Assembly (NCBI RefSeq): GCF_010501105.1
Contig: NZ_QVMQ01000005.1
Coordinates: 80,479-144,478 of the forward strand
DNA from: Dysgonomonas sp. 511
Lineage (GTDB): Bacteria; Bacteroidota; Bacteroidia; Bacteroidales; Dysgonomonadaceae
Direction: 5' to 3'
DNA length: 64,000 nucleotides
Shown here in pieces: positions 1 through 9,208 of the stretch. The position numbers and the translations under genes were made by a program. Below the pieces are notes generated by a model. That model was not told the origin of the DNA and did not search any database. It saw nothing but the letters and a program-made list of their open reading frames with translations. Position 1 is the first letter of the stretch; every line of letters begins with the position of its first letter.

Positions 1-1740
1 CTTATAAAAGCGGTCGAAGACATTCCCCAGCATTTCGGGTGCTATATACGATCCGCTATTTGAGACTGACAGTTCTATATAATCCTTATCTTCGAGAGCC
101 TTCTTCTTCAGTTCCACTTTAACCTTCCCCGATAGATTGACAAACTTTAAAGCATTAGATATCAGATTAAAGTATATCTTTTCCACCTTTTCTTTATCAA
201 ATACCGTATAGAAAGAAGCGGTGTCGGGCACAAAGCTAAAATCAATACGTTTGCGTCTGATCCAATCGCGAAACAGAGGATTTAATTCTTCTATAAATTC
301 GATCAGGTTGCCTTCCGAAAAATTCATTTTCATCTTGCCATTTTCATAACTCCTGAACTCGATGATTTCTGAAATGAGATACAACAGGCGGTTGCTGTTT
401 TTCTTGACCAGGGTAAGCAGTTCGTGCTGTTCGTTAGTCAGATGCCCGTCGCCAAGCAAAGATTCTACAGGCCCCAGTATAAGCGACAACGGGGTCTTGA
501 ACTCATGCGAAATATTAGTAAAAAAAACCAATTTGGCATGAGTAGCTTCTTCCAGCTGTTTCGAGATAGAGATCAATTGCTCTTTCTGCTCCCTTAGTTC
601 TTCTGCCTGACGCATTATTTCTTCGTTCTGGCGTTCGAGCAACAGGTTTGCCTTGCTTTTAGCCCGATAAGCCTTAAAAGAAATGAGCAGAAGGAAGGTG
701 ATGAGAACAATGGCTATAATAGAAATATAGAACAATGTCTTCTGGTTGGTATATCTTGCCAGGCTATCGTCTAGCGAAGAGTTTATAGAATCTATTCTCG
801 ATTGCTGCTCGGCTATTTGTTCGGTCTGCAACTGCAATACCCGCACGTTGCTTTTATCCACAACGGTAGTGTACAAAGTATTCTCCCTTTGGAATGGCTG
901 GTTTTTCAATATCTTCATCGCCAAATCGACAACCTTGTCTCCCCCCGTAGGATAAATGAAGGATGCGTCCTGCACATTATTCTCTATATTCTGTATCCCT
1001 CCGCCTTCGCCGGACAGTGCATCAACACCAATAATAAAGGGAGTCTTGCCTGTATATTTCCGCGATGCTTCATATACACCTGCTGCCATTGGATCGTTCA
1101 TGGCAAACACGAGGTCTATCTGATCGTATTCGCGCAAGATATCGCTCATCTGTAGCTTTGCTTCCTCCTTGAGAAAATTGCCACGGGCCTCGGCTATGAT
1201 CTTTATATCGGGATAATTCCTAAGCCCGTCTATAAATCCCGCATGACGCTCGGCATCGGAGGTAGAGCCATTCCATCCCCTCATCTCCACTATGTTCCCT
1301 CTCCCGTTGAGTATGCCTACGGCGTACAGCCCTACTTCTTTTCCTATCTGATAATTATCGGCACCCACATAGGCTGTATAGTCTTCGGTATCTATTTTCC
1401 TGTCGACCAGTATAACAGGAATACCGCTTTTATAGGCTCTTTGTATCACCGGCGTGAGGGCTTTCGACTCGTTTGGCGATATGACCAGCAGGTCTACATT
1501 TTGTCCTATCAGCCATTCTATATCTTCTATCTGCTTTTGCGTATCGTCTTTCACACTACGGATAATGATATTGGCATCCTTGTGGAATCCGATTTCCCGT
1601 TGCATCTCGTTGTTCATCGTTTCGCGCCACAAATCGTCACTACACTGCGATACACCTATGGTATAACGTATATTCTTATCTTGCTTGCATGACAAGAAAA
1701 GGAGCAAAGGAATAAAACAGAGTAAGGTTTTAATTTTCAT
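1..1740 (-). CDS. Hybrid two-component sensor of the fructan locus (partial, C-terminus beyond window)
   Basis: The frame is open from the ATG at 1740 to the window edge (580 codons), so only the N-terminal part is present. It starts with a lipoprotein-like signal peptide, followed by a type I periplasmic sugar-binding domain (about residues 25-310), one membrane segment (about 336-356), a coiled-coil linker, and a histidine kinase core with the H-box N-I-S-H-E-F-K-T-P at His412. The last residues before the edge form the ATPase F-box (D-R-F-Y-K). A response-regulator receiver and AraC-type DNA-binding domain are expected outside the window; that is inference from the family. The architecture matches hybrid sensors such as BT1754, which as I recall binds fructose in the periplasm and activates a fructan locus. 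The neighbouring fructokinase, GH32 and SusCD genes support the same role. Confidence 0.88.
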   Translation of the reverse strand, partial: MKIKTLLCFIPLLLFLSCKQDKNIRYTIGVSQCSDDLWRETMNNEMQREIGFHKDANIIIRSVKDDTQKQIEDIEWLIGQNVDLLVISPNESKALTPVIQRAYKSGIPVILVDRKIDTEDYTAYVGADNYQIGKEVGLYAVGILNGRGNIVEMRGWNGSTSDAERHAGFIDGLRNYPDIKIIAEARGNFLKEEAKLQMSDILREYDQIDLVFAMNDPMAAGVYEASRKYTGKTPFIIGVDALSGEGGGIQNIENNVQDASFIYPTGGDKVVDLAMKILKNQPFQRENTLYTTVVDKSNVRVLQLQTEQIAEQQSRIDSINSSLDDSLARYTNQKTLFYISIIAIVLITFLLLISFKAYRAKSKANLLLERQNEEIMRQAEELREQKEQLISISKQLEEATHAKLVFFTNISHEFKTPLSLILGPVESLLGDGHLTNEQHELLTLVKKNSNRLLYLISEIIEFRSYENGKMKMNFSEGNLIEFIEELNPLFRDWIRRKRIDFSFVPDTASFYTVFDKEKVEKIYFNLISNALKFVNLSGKVKVELKKKALEDKDYIELSVSNSGSYIAPEMLGNVFDRFYK

Positions 1741-1831
1741 GGTATCAAATTTAGAACAAGCTAATAAAAGTACAAAAAGCACTATTATATTGATATGTAA
1801 TGGTGCTTTTTTAACAGTATATAGCAAGAGA

Positions 1832-2719
1832 CTATCCCCTATTGTGGAACAGGTCTAAATAGGCATCGGCAAGCTTTGGCATTGCCCCATGCTGCAAACA
1901 GACATAAGCCGATACTTCTACAGCTAACTGATGGGCGTCCTCGATCCGTTCCCCATGCAAATAAGCTGCAACAAAGGCGGCGGTGAAGGAGTCGCCGGCG
2001 CCTACCGTATCGGCGACATGCACCTTCGGCGTAGCCTGATAAGATGTCATATGTGGAGTAAATACAAAGCTTCCGTCAGTACCTTTAGTAAGGATCAGGA
2101 TATCGAGGTTGTACTCTCCCAAAAGCCTTTTGCATATTTCCTGCTCATCTCCATTCCATCCCAGGAGGGCGGCAACCTTGACAACCTCCTCGTCATTTAT
2201 CTTCATCATATTAGCCATCTGTAATGATTCCTCGATGATTTCCTTTGTATAATAATTCAGCCGCAGGTTGATATCAAATATCTTGAGGCTGTCTTTAGGC
2301 ATCAGTTCCAGGAATTTACGGATGGTTTCGCGCGATACGGCACTACGCTGAGCCAGCGAACCGAAACAGACCGTCTGTGTATTTTTGGCAAGGTTCTCGG
2401 TACGGGTGGTAAAGGGGATGTTGTCCCAGGCTACATCTTCGAGAATCTCATATTGCGGCACTCCTGCATTATTGAGCGTAACTTCTACTGTGCCTGTCGG
2501 GTAATCGGTGGTTTCAATCAGGTAATTTAGCTTTTTATCTTCCAGCCCCGACAGTATTTCTTTTCCCAAAAGGTCTTCGCCGATAGCGCTTACTATGTAC
2601 CCGTTGAATCCGAACTGCGATGCATGATAAGCAAAATTAGCAGGCGCTCCGCCCAATACTTTCCGTTCGGGAAATACATCCCAAAGAATTTCACCTAATC
2701 CTACTATAATATTTTTCAT
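1832..2719 (-). CDS. PfkB-family fructokinase
   Basis: A 295-residue ribokinase/PfkB-family sugar kinase. The N-terminal G-G-A-P-A-N-F motif and the C-terminal D-T-V-G-A-G-D-S-F motif (237-245, catalytic base Asp243) are intact and the length is normal. It should phosphorylate fructose to fructose 6-phosphate in the cytoplasm, after surface and periplasmic GH32 enzymes release fructose and the neighbouring symporter imports it. Substrate assignment rests on context and on the identical gene order in the B. thetaiotaomicron levan locus. It lies 35 bp downstream of the symporter gene and is probably the last or next-to-last gene of the operon. Confidence 0.9.
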   Translation of the reverse strand: MKNIIVGLGEILWDVFPERKVLGGAPANFAYHASQFGFNGYIVSAIGEDLLGKEILSGLEDKKLNYLIETTDYPTGTVEVTLNNAGVPQYEILEDVAWDNIPFTTRTENLAKNTQTVCFGSLAQRSAVSRETIRKFLELMPKDSLKIFDINLRLNYYTKEIIEESLQMANMMKINDEEVVKVAALLGWNGDEQEICKRLLGEYNLDILILTKGTDGSFVFTPHMTSYQATPKVHVADTVGAGDSFTAAFVAAYLHGERIEDAHQLAVEVSAYVCLQHGAMPKLADAYLDLFHNRG

Positions 2720-2754
2720 TTTTTTAAACTATTATTTTATTGATATTCTCTTTT

Positions 2755-3915
2755 TTATGCAGCCGCCTTCCCTTTCAATCGGAACGACATGAACAGCAGA
2801 TAAACCACGCCGATGCTCAATATAGCCAAAGCCCCTATCTGAGACGAAAGCGAGTCGGTAGCCAGCCCCATAAAGAATGGGAAGACAGTTCCTCCGAAAA
2901 GCCCCATAATCATGAGCCCCGAGACTTCATTCTTCTTATCCGGATTGTGCAATAGGGCTTGAGAGAATATTATAGGGAAAATATTAGAATTGCCGAAACC
3001 GACTAATGCTATGGCTATATATAATGCTACCTTGTTGTCGAAAGCAAAAAATACCAGCATTGACAATATCATGCAAACGACACTTATCCCAAAGAATTTT
3101 TTAGGAGAAAAACGCGCTAATATAAATGCTCCGGCAAAACATCCTATCGTGCGGAAAAGGAAATAGACGCTTGTAGAATAGGTCGCATCTTGTAGAGATA
3201 TCCCCAAGCGTTCCATCAGTATTTTAGGGGCTGTCACATTCACGCCAACATCAATGCCCACATGGCACATTATCCCCAGAAAACAGAGCAATATAAACCC
3301 ATTGCCCAATAATGCAAAACACTCTTTGAACGACGCATTCTTACTGTCTTCTTTTTCTTCAGATATAGATGTAAATCCAAGCCAGAGGATTGCCATAACA
3401 GCCACTACCATAAACAGGGGGAATAGCAAACGCCAGTTGTCGAACATAAGGGCTGCCCGCGCCATTATGATAGGTGCTATAAAAGATGCTATTGCCTTTA
3501 CGAATTGCCCGAAGGTGAGCGAACTGGCCAGCTTATCGCCTTTCACTATGCTCGACAGCAAAGGGTTTAAGGATACCTGCATCAGCGTATTGCCAATTCC
3601 CAGCAGGGAGAAAGAAATAAGCATGGAGATATATGAATAGCCGGCAATAGGTATGAGCAACGATATTGCTGTGACAATAAGGCTCAGTATCACCGTTTTC
3701 CGCCTGCCTATTTTACCCATCAGCACCCCGGTAGGCACCGAGAAAAGCAAAAACCAGAAGAAAACCATCGAAGGAAATATATTTGCTTCGGTATCGGTCA
3801 GTACCAGGTCTGCCTTTACATAATTAGACGCAGCACCTACCAGGTCTACAAAACCCATACAGAAGAAAGCGAGCATCACCGGCAACAGGCTTGCATATAT
3901 ACTTTTTTGTTTCAT
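2755..3915 (-). CDS. MFS sugar permease (fucose/glucose/galactose:H+ symporter type), probably for fructose
   Basis: A 386-residue inner-membrane protein with about 12 hydrophobic segments and the major-facilitator loop signature between helices 2 and 3 (G-K-I-G-R-R-K-T). It resembles the FHS subfamily of sugar/proton symporters. It would carry monosaccharide, here most likely fructose, from periplasm to cytoplasm. It sits 14 bp after the GH32 gene and 35 bp before the fructokinase gene, the place held by the fructose importer in the B. thetaiotaomicron levan locus. The specificity is inferred from that context and cannot be read from the sequence. Confidence 0.85.
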   Translation of the reverse strand: MKQKSIYASLLPVMLAFFCMGFVDLVGAASNYVKADLVLTDTEANIFPSMVFFWFLLFSVPTGVLMGKIGRRKTVILSLIVTAISLLIPIAGYSYISMLISFSLLGIGNTLMQVSLNPLLSSIVKGDKLASSLTFGQFVKAIASFIAPIIMARAALMFDNWRLLFPLFMVVAVMAILWLGFTSISEEKEDSKNASFKECFALLGNGFILLCFLGIMCHVGIDVGVNVTAPKILMERLGISLQDATYSTSVYFLFRTIGCFAGAFILARFSPKKFFGISVVCMILSMLVFFAFDNKVALYIAIALVGFGNSNIFPIIFSQALLHNPDKKNEVSGLMIMGLFGGTVFPFFMGLATDSLSSQIGALAILSIGVVYLLFMSFRLKGKAAA

Positions 3916-3929
3916 TTCAGAAATTGTTA

Positions 3930-6146
3930 TTAATTTAGATTATAGATGTTTATATCTTCCACCTCGATGGCCTGTCCGTCGGTCGTAAACACCAACGAAT
4001 TGTATGGCTCGGCAGGGAAAACAATATTTGTCTGTACCACCTCTCCATCATTGACAAATAATTCGGTAGAAGCTTTATCGACAAACAGCCTTATTTTATA
4101 AGAATCTTTGGCTGCCAGCGGAGCATCAATAAGAGACGAAGCAAAATTGTCGGAGAAATCGACCAGCCCGCTTTTCGTCCTGTCTACAGAAAGGATATTC
4201 TTCGTCAGGTCGAATATAAAGCGGATGTTTTCACCCTTTATATTTACCAATTTAAACTCAAAACTATCTGTTCCTTTCGGTTTTACCGAAAATTCAATTT
4301 CATAAGCTCCCCGATTATCCCTCAGCAATTTGTCAACAGTATATGTTTTATCTACTTGCTTGGTTCCTATCTTTTCCGCATTTCTTCTCAGGTCTGCCAC
4401 TTCGGCAACAGGAGGATTAGCCACCACCAAATGCTTGCCGTTGTGTACCAGTTTCAGCTCGCGAACCAATGTGTTGGCACTCGAAAAGTTTAGCGGAGGA
4501 ACTGAATTTGCATAATCCCAGTTGTTCATCCACCCTATAAACAGGTGCCGCCCGTCTTTTGCCGGTGTATTATTCCATGTCACTCCGGCATAATTATCGC
4601 GACCGTAATCGAGCCATAAAGGATAATCGAGTTTATCGGCCGTAAACGTTTTACCATCGAAGTTGCCGATAAAATATTGGGTGGCGCTTCCACCATTAGG
4701 CCCTCCGGGGTTGATACTTACGAATAAGACCCATTTTGTTTGCCCGTTATAAGCCAACGGTATCAGGTCGGGGCATTCCCAGACCCCGGCATGCGAGCCA
4801 ATACCTTCTCCAAATTCACTCAGCTTATTCCATTCTTTCAGGTTTTTCGAACCATAGAATGTAATGGTTTGCGATGTGGCTAACGACATCACCCATTGCC
4901 CCGAAGCATCGTGCCAGAAGACTTTCGGGTCGCGGAAGTCTGCAATATCAGGATCTGCCAATACAGGATTATGCTCATATTTAGTAAATGTGCGCCCCTT
5001 GTCGGTGCTATATGCTATAGATTGCGTTTGGCTTTTCCCGGCTGAGGTATATATAGCTATCATCGCATTTTTACCAAAACCTGCCGTATTATTCTTGTCG
5101 ATAACGGCACTACCCGAGAAGATAGAACCCAGCGAGTCGGGAGCTAAGGCAACCGGCAGGTATTCCCATTTTTTAAGGTCTTTGCTCACGCTATGCCCCC
5201 AGTGCATATTCGCCCATCTCGACCCATAGGGATTGTACTGGAAAAACAGATGGTACTCGCCATCGTAGTAAACCATCCCGTTAGGATCGTTCATCCACCC
5301 ATATAGCGGAGTATGATGGTACGACGGCCGGTAGGTTTCATCATAATTGAAATTGAAAGCATCGGATTGCCTGATATCACCCAAATGTTTGTCCGTCTTT
5401 TTTGCATGGGCAAATGTCAGGGTTACCTTTTTCCCCTTATATTTTTCGATGTCGATAGGAATCCAATAATCTATCCTTTCGGTCTGAGCTACTCTTATAT
5501 ACATGGGTACGCCTATTGGTGTGCCCTCTACGGCGAGTGCTATAACAGATTCGGGACTATCATCGTCGACAGGGACAAGGATATATTTCTTGTCGGCATC
5601 GAAGGCTAGTTCATGATCGACCATAAATACACTTTTCTCTGTATTGCTTTGTTCTATCTGGTCTACCAGTATGTGCCCCCATCCGCCACGCTGGTTATCT
5701 ACGATGCGAATGATTGCTTTTTGCCCGGTGTATTCCTTCACATTCCATGTCATCCATTGCAAGGTTTCGGTTTCGACAACAGAACGCGATTTGTAAATGC
5801 TTTCATTGTTCATCACCAACTCGATATAGGTATCCTGGTTCATGCCACCGCCCAGCAGGAAATTGATATAATCGCGTTCGATAGTAAACTCTTGTGAGAT
5901 AAGGGTTCCGCGCGAATCATCTCCTCCGTTGAAACTATTGGCCAGATGTTTCCCTTCAAATCCTTCTACGGCCTGCTGCCCGGCATAGCTCCCTGTGGCG
6001 GGCGTTGCTCCAAAAGCATCGCCCTCTACAGTCCATTTGTTATAAGTGCCCGATTCAAAATCGTCTATAATGATATCCGGATTTGTAGCACAGCCGATAA
6101 GCATGAGTGCTAAAAGGGTACTGGATATTTTTAATATATTATTCAT
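3930..6146 (-). CDS. GH32 exo-acting fructanase lipoprotein (levanase/inulinase) with N-terminal accessory domains
   Basis: A 738-residue glycoside hydrolase of family 32. A lipobox ends at Cys19. An N-terminal beta-sandwich region (about 25-265, DUF4980-like in part) precedes the five-bladed propeller. The catalytic triad is visible: nucleophile Asp287 in W-M-N-D-P-N-G, transition-state stabiliser Asp406 in F-R-D-P, and acid/base Glu457 in W-E-C-P-D. A C-terminal GH32 beta-sandwich follows (about 590-738). Such enzymes release fructose from levan, inulin or sucrose. It is codirectional with the second GH32 gene (31 bp gap) and the importer. Whether it is on the surface or in the periplasm cannot be decided; in the related locus the counterpart next to the importer is periplasmic and exo-acting. 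Confidence 0.92.
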   Translation of the reverse strand: MNNILKISSTLLALMLIGCATNPDIIIDDFESGTYNKWTVEGDAFGATPATGSYAGQQAVEGFEGKHLANSFNGGDDSRGTLISQEFTIERDYINFLLGGGMNQDTYIELVMNNESIYKSRSVVETETLQWMTWNVKEYTGQKAIIRIVDNQRGGWGHILVDQIEQSNTEKSVFMVDHELAFDADKKYILVPVDDDSPESVIALAVEGTPIGVPMYIRVAQTERIDYWIPIDIEKYKGKKVTLTFAHAKKTDKHLGDIRQSDAFNFNYDETYRPSYHHTPLYGWMNDPNGMVYYDGEYHLFFQYNPYGSRWANMHWGHSVSKDLKKWEYLPVALAPDSLGSIFSGSAVIDKNNTAGFGKNAMIAIYTSAGKSQTQSIAYSTDKGRTFTKYEHNPVLADPDIADFRDPKVFWHDASGQWVMSLATSQTITFYGSKNLKEWNKLSEFGEGIGSHAGVWECPDLIPLAYNGQTKWVLFVSINPGGPNGGSATQYFIGNFDGKTFTADKLDYPLWLDYGRDNYAGVTWNNTPAKDGRHLFIGWMNNWDYANSVPPLNFSSANTLVRELKLVHNGKHLVVANPPVAEVADLRRNAEKIGTKQVDKTYTVDKLLRDNRGAYEIEFSVKPKGTDSFEFKLVNIKGENIRFIFDLTKNILSVDRTKSGLVDFSDNFASSLIDAPLAAKDSYKIRLFVDKASTELFVNDGEVVQTNIVFPAEPYNSLVFTTDGQAIEVEDINIYNLN

Positions 6147-6177
6147 TTCTTTCTTGTTTTGAAAGTTTCATATTCAA

Positions 6178-7767
6178 TCAATAATAACTTACCTTAAGAT
6201 TGCTCACTTCCACAGTTCCCGAATAACTGTTTACAGACCACGGATTCTTTTGTATTCCATAGATGCGGTTTGTATAAGCAACGTTGTCATTGATATACAC
6301 TACACAAACCGAATTGTCGGTACAGATAGTCACATTATAAGTATTATCGGCAGGTGTGTCGAACAGGTAGCCATCTATTCCGGCGATGAAGCCTTTTCCT
6401 GCCTCGCCTTCTTCTTCAAAGTTTATTTTTCTCTTGTTGTTATTGTCTTCCGGATTTACCACTATTGTGTAATATTTTTCTGAGTCTGTACCACGGACAA
6501 AAGAAAAACCGAATTTGTCAGCATTACTTGCCGTTTTCACTGTGAATGAAATCTTATTATGCACATTCAGACGGTTGAAAAGAACATACGAATTATCGGT
6601 CAGTAGATAGCTGCCATTGTTGTGAGATGCACCTTCGCTCTTCTCCATCACTTTTACAGCAGACTCTGTATTATATTTCCGGGCAATTCCTTCTACAACT
6701 CCAAACGATATTGTACCATCGGCATGCTGAACAATTCTATGGGCAACCATATTTCCCGCCCATTCCGGCTCATTGTCGGCACCCACATCCGTGTTGTCGT
6801 TGCCCGGACGTGTAGGGCACCATCCCCAGATATAACGGTTTGTTCCGTCTGATGCTGTTTTTCCGGCATAGAAAGCACGCGAATCCAGAACTCCTTCTTT
6901 GCTGTCGGGGAAGGTAAGCGGATCCGACGATTTCTTCAACTCGTCTAATGTACGACCTTTGAGGTACTGAACTTTGCGCGACCATTTAGACATATCTGAA
7001 TAAACGAGATACCACCAGTCACCCATCTTGAATACATCGGGACACTCATAGAAGCGATCCCAGTGCATAGGCATAAATATACCTGCATGATCCCATTGTT
7101 TCATATCAGCAGATGTGTATTCAGCCAATGCGCCTTTCCCATCTTTGGTGGTAGATACTAGCATATGATAAATACCATCCTCTCCTTCGAATACAAACGG
7201 ATCGCGAAAATCATTCTTGCTATAACCGTCGGTATCGCCTTTCAAATAGAAATTGCGGTCTTTTGTCCATGTCTTGAAGTCGCTGGAGGTTGCCACCATT
7301 ACCACCTGCCCGTTTTCCGAAGATGTAGGCCTGTGTTTATTACCTGTATAGAAAGTATAATATAACTTATCCGCAGGATTGTAAATAGTGCTGCCTGTGC
7401 CAATGGCCGCATCCTGTTCGGACAGCCCGCCACACGAAATCAATTCTCCCAAAGCAGTATAGTTGCCTGCATCCTTGGTGCTTAATGCCCATATGGGGTG
7501 GTAAGTGCCTACCTGATTGGGGCGATATTCCTGTAGATACATTATCTTAAAATCTTTGGCAACCGGGTCGTAAAACGGCATAGGGTCGCCTACATAGCCC
7601 ACATAAGGCTTATAGTAGGTGTCAAACTTTTTTGCATCGGTAGACTGGAAATAAGTCGCTGTCCCATCCCAGTCTTTCTGAGTCAACACCGGGTCGTTAT
7701 CGTCGCTGCAACCGGTAAAAGAAGCCAGCAACACAGTTAAAGCAAGCGAATATATCATTGTTTTCAT
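6178..7767 (-). CDS. GH32 family enzyme lipoprotein, endo-levanase candidate
   Basis: A 529-residue lipoprotein (lipobox Cys20) with a divergent GH32 propeller. The usual W-M-N-D-P-N-G is replaced by Y-V-G-D-P-M-P-F, with Asp61 as the likely nucleophile; Asp189 (F-R-D-P) and Glu241 (Y-E-C-P-D) complete the triad. The C-terminal part (about 370-529) looks like a beta-sandwich, possibly DUF4975. It occupies the position of the surface endo-levanase BT1760 in the B. thetaiotaomicron locus, between exo-GH32 and glycan-binding protein genes, so it may make the first cut in the polymer at the cell surface. The endo mode is inferred from position only. It lies 12 bp after the binding-protein gene. 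Confidence 0.85.
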   Translation of the reverse strand: MKTMIYSLALTVLLASFTGCSDDNDPVLTQKDWDGTATYFQSTDAKKFDTYYKPYVGYVGDPMPFYDPVAKDFKIMYLQEYRPNQVGTYHPIWALSTKDAGNYTALGELISCGGLSEQDAAIGTGSTIYNPADKLYYTFYTGNKHRPTSSENGQVVMVATSSDFKTWTKDRNFYLKGDTDGYSKNDFRDPFVFEGEDGIYHMLVSTTKDGKGALAEYTSADMKQWDHAGIFMPMHWDRFYECPDVFKMGDWWYLVYSDMSKWSRKVQYLKGRTLDELKKSSDPLTFPDSKEGVLDSRAFYAGKTASDGTNRYIWGWCPTRPGNDNTDVGADNEPEWAGNMVAHRIVQHADGTISFGVVEGIARKYNTESAVKVMEKSEGASHNNGSYLLTDNSYVLFNRLNVHNKISFTVKTASNADKFGFSFVRGTDSEKYYTIVVNPEDNNNKRKINFEEEGEAGKGFIAGIDGYLFDTPADNTYNVTICTDNSVCVVYINDNVAYTNRIYGIQKNPWSVNSYSGTVEVSNLKVSYY

Positions 7768-7779
7768 AGATTACGTTTT

Positions 7780-9183
7780 TTATTTACTTGTTAAATAGTT
7801 GATTGCATTCTCTGTCATCCGGGCTACATTGCCATGATATCTGTCGGACGAGATATCTACTCCGAAAGCATACCAGTCGTAACATCCCGAACCGATACAC
7901 AAAATGCCTCCTTTGGTGCCCTCCGGTAAGTATTCCCATGCCACGATAGCACCATCGCCGCCATAGCCTAAGTCTACTCCGCCGGTTCTATCTCTCCATA
8001 CATCATAGTTGTCGTAGCCTCCCCAATCGGCTCCTATATGCCATTGTGCCGTACTGTTTGTAATCCGGTATCCGGCATCGCAGGTATATACATTGCTCGC
8101 TTCGCCGTTTACCATTACCAGATTTTGGTAAAGGGGATGATCTTCGTTCCCGTTCATAAAGAAACTCCACGGACCGCCGGTGATTTCGCCTGTTTCTTCC
8201 GACTGTCCCCAGCAGTTGTTAGGGTTATTACCATCCAGAGTTGCACCAAGTTTAGCTGCATAATATGTAGCATAGCGGGTAAGCAGCAGGTTCATTCCAT
8301 TGTTATACAGTTCTTTTATCTTGACCAAAGCATTGACCGCCGAAGGTGCAGCAGCATCAAACTTGTTCATAGCGTCTATTCCTCCGTCTATATGCAGATG
8401 CCACCACATTATTTTACATTCGCTAAGGTCTACTCTGCCTGCCTGTACGTCTTCGAAAGAAATGTATTGCGAATTTGCAATGTTGTTGAGCATCCAGGTG
8501 GCTGCTTCTTTTTCCTCTGCGTTCAGCAAATCCATTGATGCAGCTAAGCCGACATACACAGCACTCGGAGCATCGGTAGGAATGACAGTAACTGTATAAA
8601 CTGCTGTTGCAGTGTTGTATGTTACGGTATAATCTACAGGATTAGTAAAGTCGGCTGCAACGCCCGATGCCGGAGTTACGGCAGCACCCTCGGAAGTAGT
8701 AATCGACGGCACTAAGTTGGTTACGTCCACTGTACTCGGAACACGTACTGTAATGCTTCGTTTTGTATGGTCGATGACTCCGGCGTATGTATCGTTCAGC
8801 TTGAATGAAAGAATCTTAGCTTCATCATGCTTGATATTAACAGTATAGTCCATATAAACATCTCCATTGGTGATTTTTATAACCTGTGGAAAAGAGAAGT
8901 TCAATACGTCGCCCACCTTCACAGATGCCATAGCCCCACCGGAAAATCCGATAGCAGTAACAGTCATCGCATCCGTATCATATACTTCGGGCACACCCAC
9001 TGTTATCGTCTTTGTAGTACGGTCTATTACTCCCGGATAATTGTTGTCCAGTGTAAAAGAAGTTATCCATGTATCCCCGTCTAACCGGAGGTCTGATTTA
9101 TTGTCATCGCTGCATCCGGAAGCAATAAACATGATTGCACTTCCCAGAATGAGCAGGCCTATTTTATTTATTATCGTTTTCAT
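7780..9183 (-). CDS. Surface glycan-binding lipoprotein of the levan locus (tandem Ig-like domains plus DUF4960)
   Basis: A 467-residue lipoprotein. I place the start at 9183, where a standard lipoprotein signal begins (M-K-T-I-I-N-K, lipobox ending S-G-C at residue 24); an upstream in-frame ATG at 9243 would overlap the SusD gene and precede the signal peptide with 20 unlikely residues. Two tandem DUF5018-like immunoglobulin-type repeats (about 35-115 and 117-205, each with the I-x-S-F-x-L-(N/D)-x-x-Y-x-G-V-I-D pattern) lead to a C-terminal DUF4960 domain (about 210-467). Proteins of this form sit on the cell surface next to SusCD and bind levan (BT1761 type). Gene order SusC-SusD-this protein supports the role. 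Confidence 0.83.
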   Translation of the reverse strand: MKTIINKIGLLILGSAIMFIASGCSDDNKSDLRLDGDTWITSFTLDNNYPGVIDRTTKTITVGVPEVYDTDAMTVTAIGFSGGAMASVKVGDVLNFSFPQVIKITNGDVYMDYTVNIKHDEAKILSFKLNDTYAGVIDHTKRSITVRVPSTVDVTNLVPSITTSEGAAVTPASGVAADFTNPVDYTVTYNTATAVYTVTVIPTDAPSAVYVGLAASMDLLNAEEKEAATWMLNNIANSQYISFEDVQAGRVDLSECKIMWWHLHIDGGIDAMNKFDAAAPSAVNALVKIKELYNNGMNLLLTRYATYYAAKLGATLDGNNPNNCWGQSEETGEITGGPWSFFMNGNEDHPLYQNLVMVNGEASNVYTCDAGYRITNSTAQWHIGADWGGYDNYDVWRDRTGGVDLGYGGDGAIVAWEYLPEGTKGGILCIGSGCYDWYAFGVDISSDRYHGNVARMTENAINYLTSK

Positions 9184-9208
9184 ATTCGTGATCATATAAA
9201 GATTATTA

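Noticed and set aside
746..1692. Plus-strand open frames opposite the hybrid sensor
   Set aside because: The minus strand holds a continuous sensor kinase frame with recognisable domains; the plus-strand frames overlap each other and have no family features.
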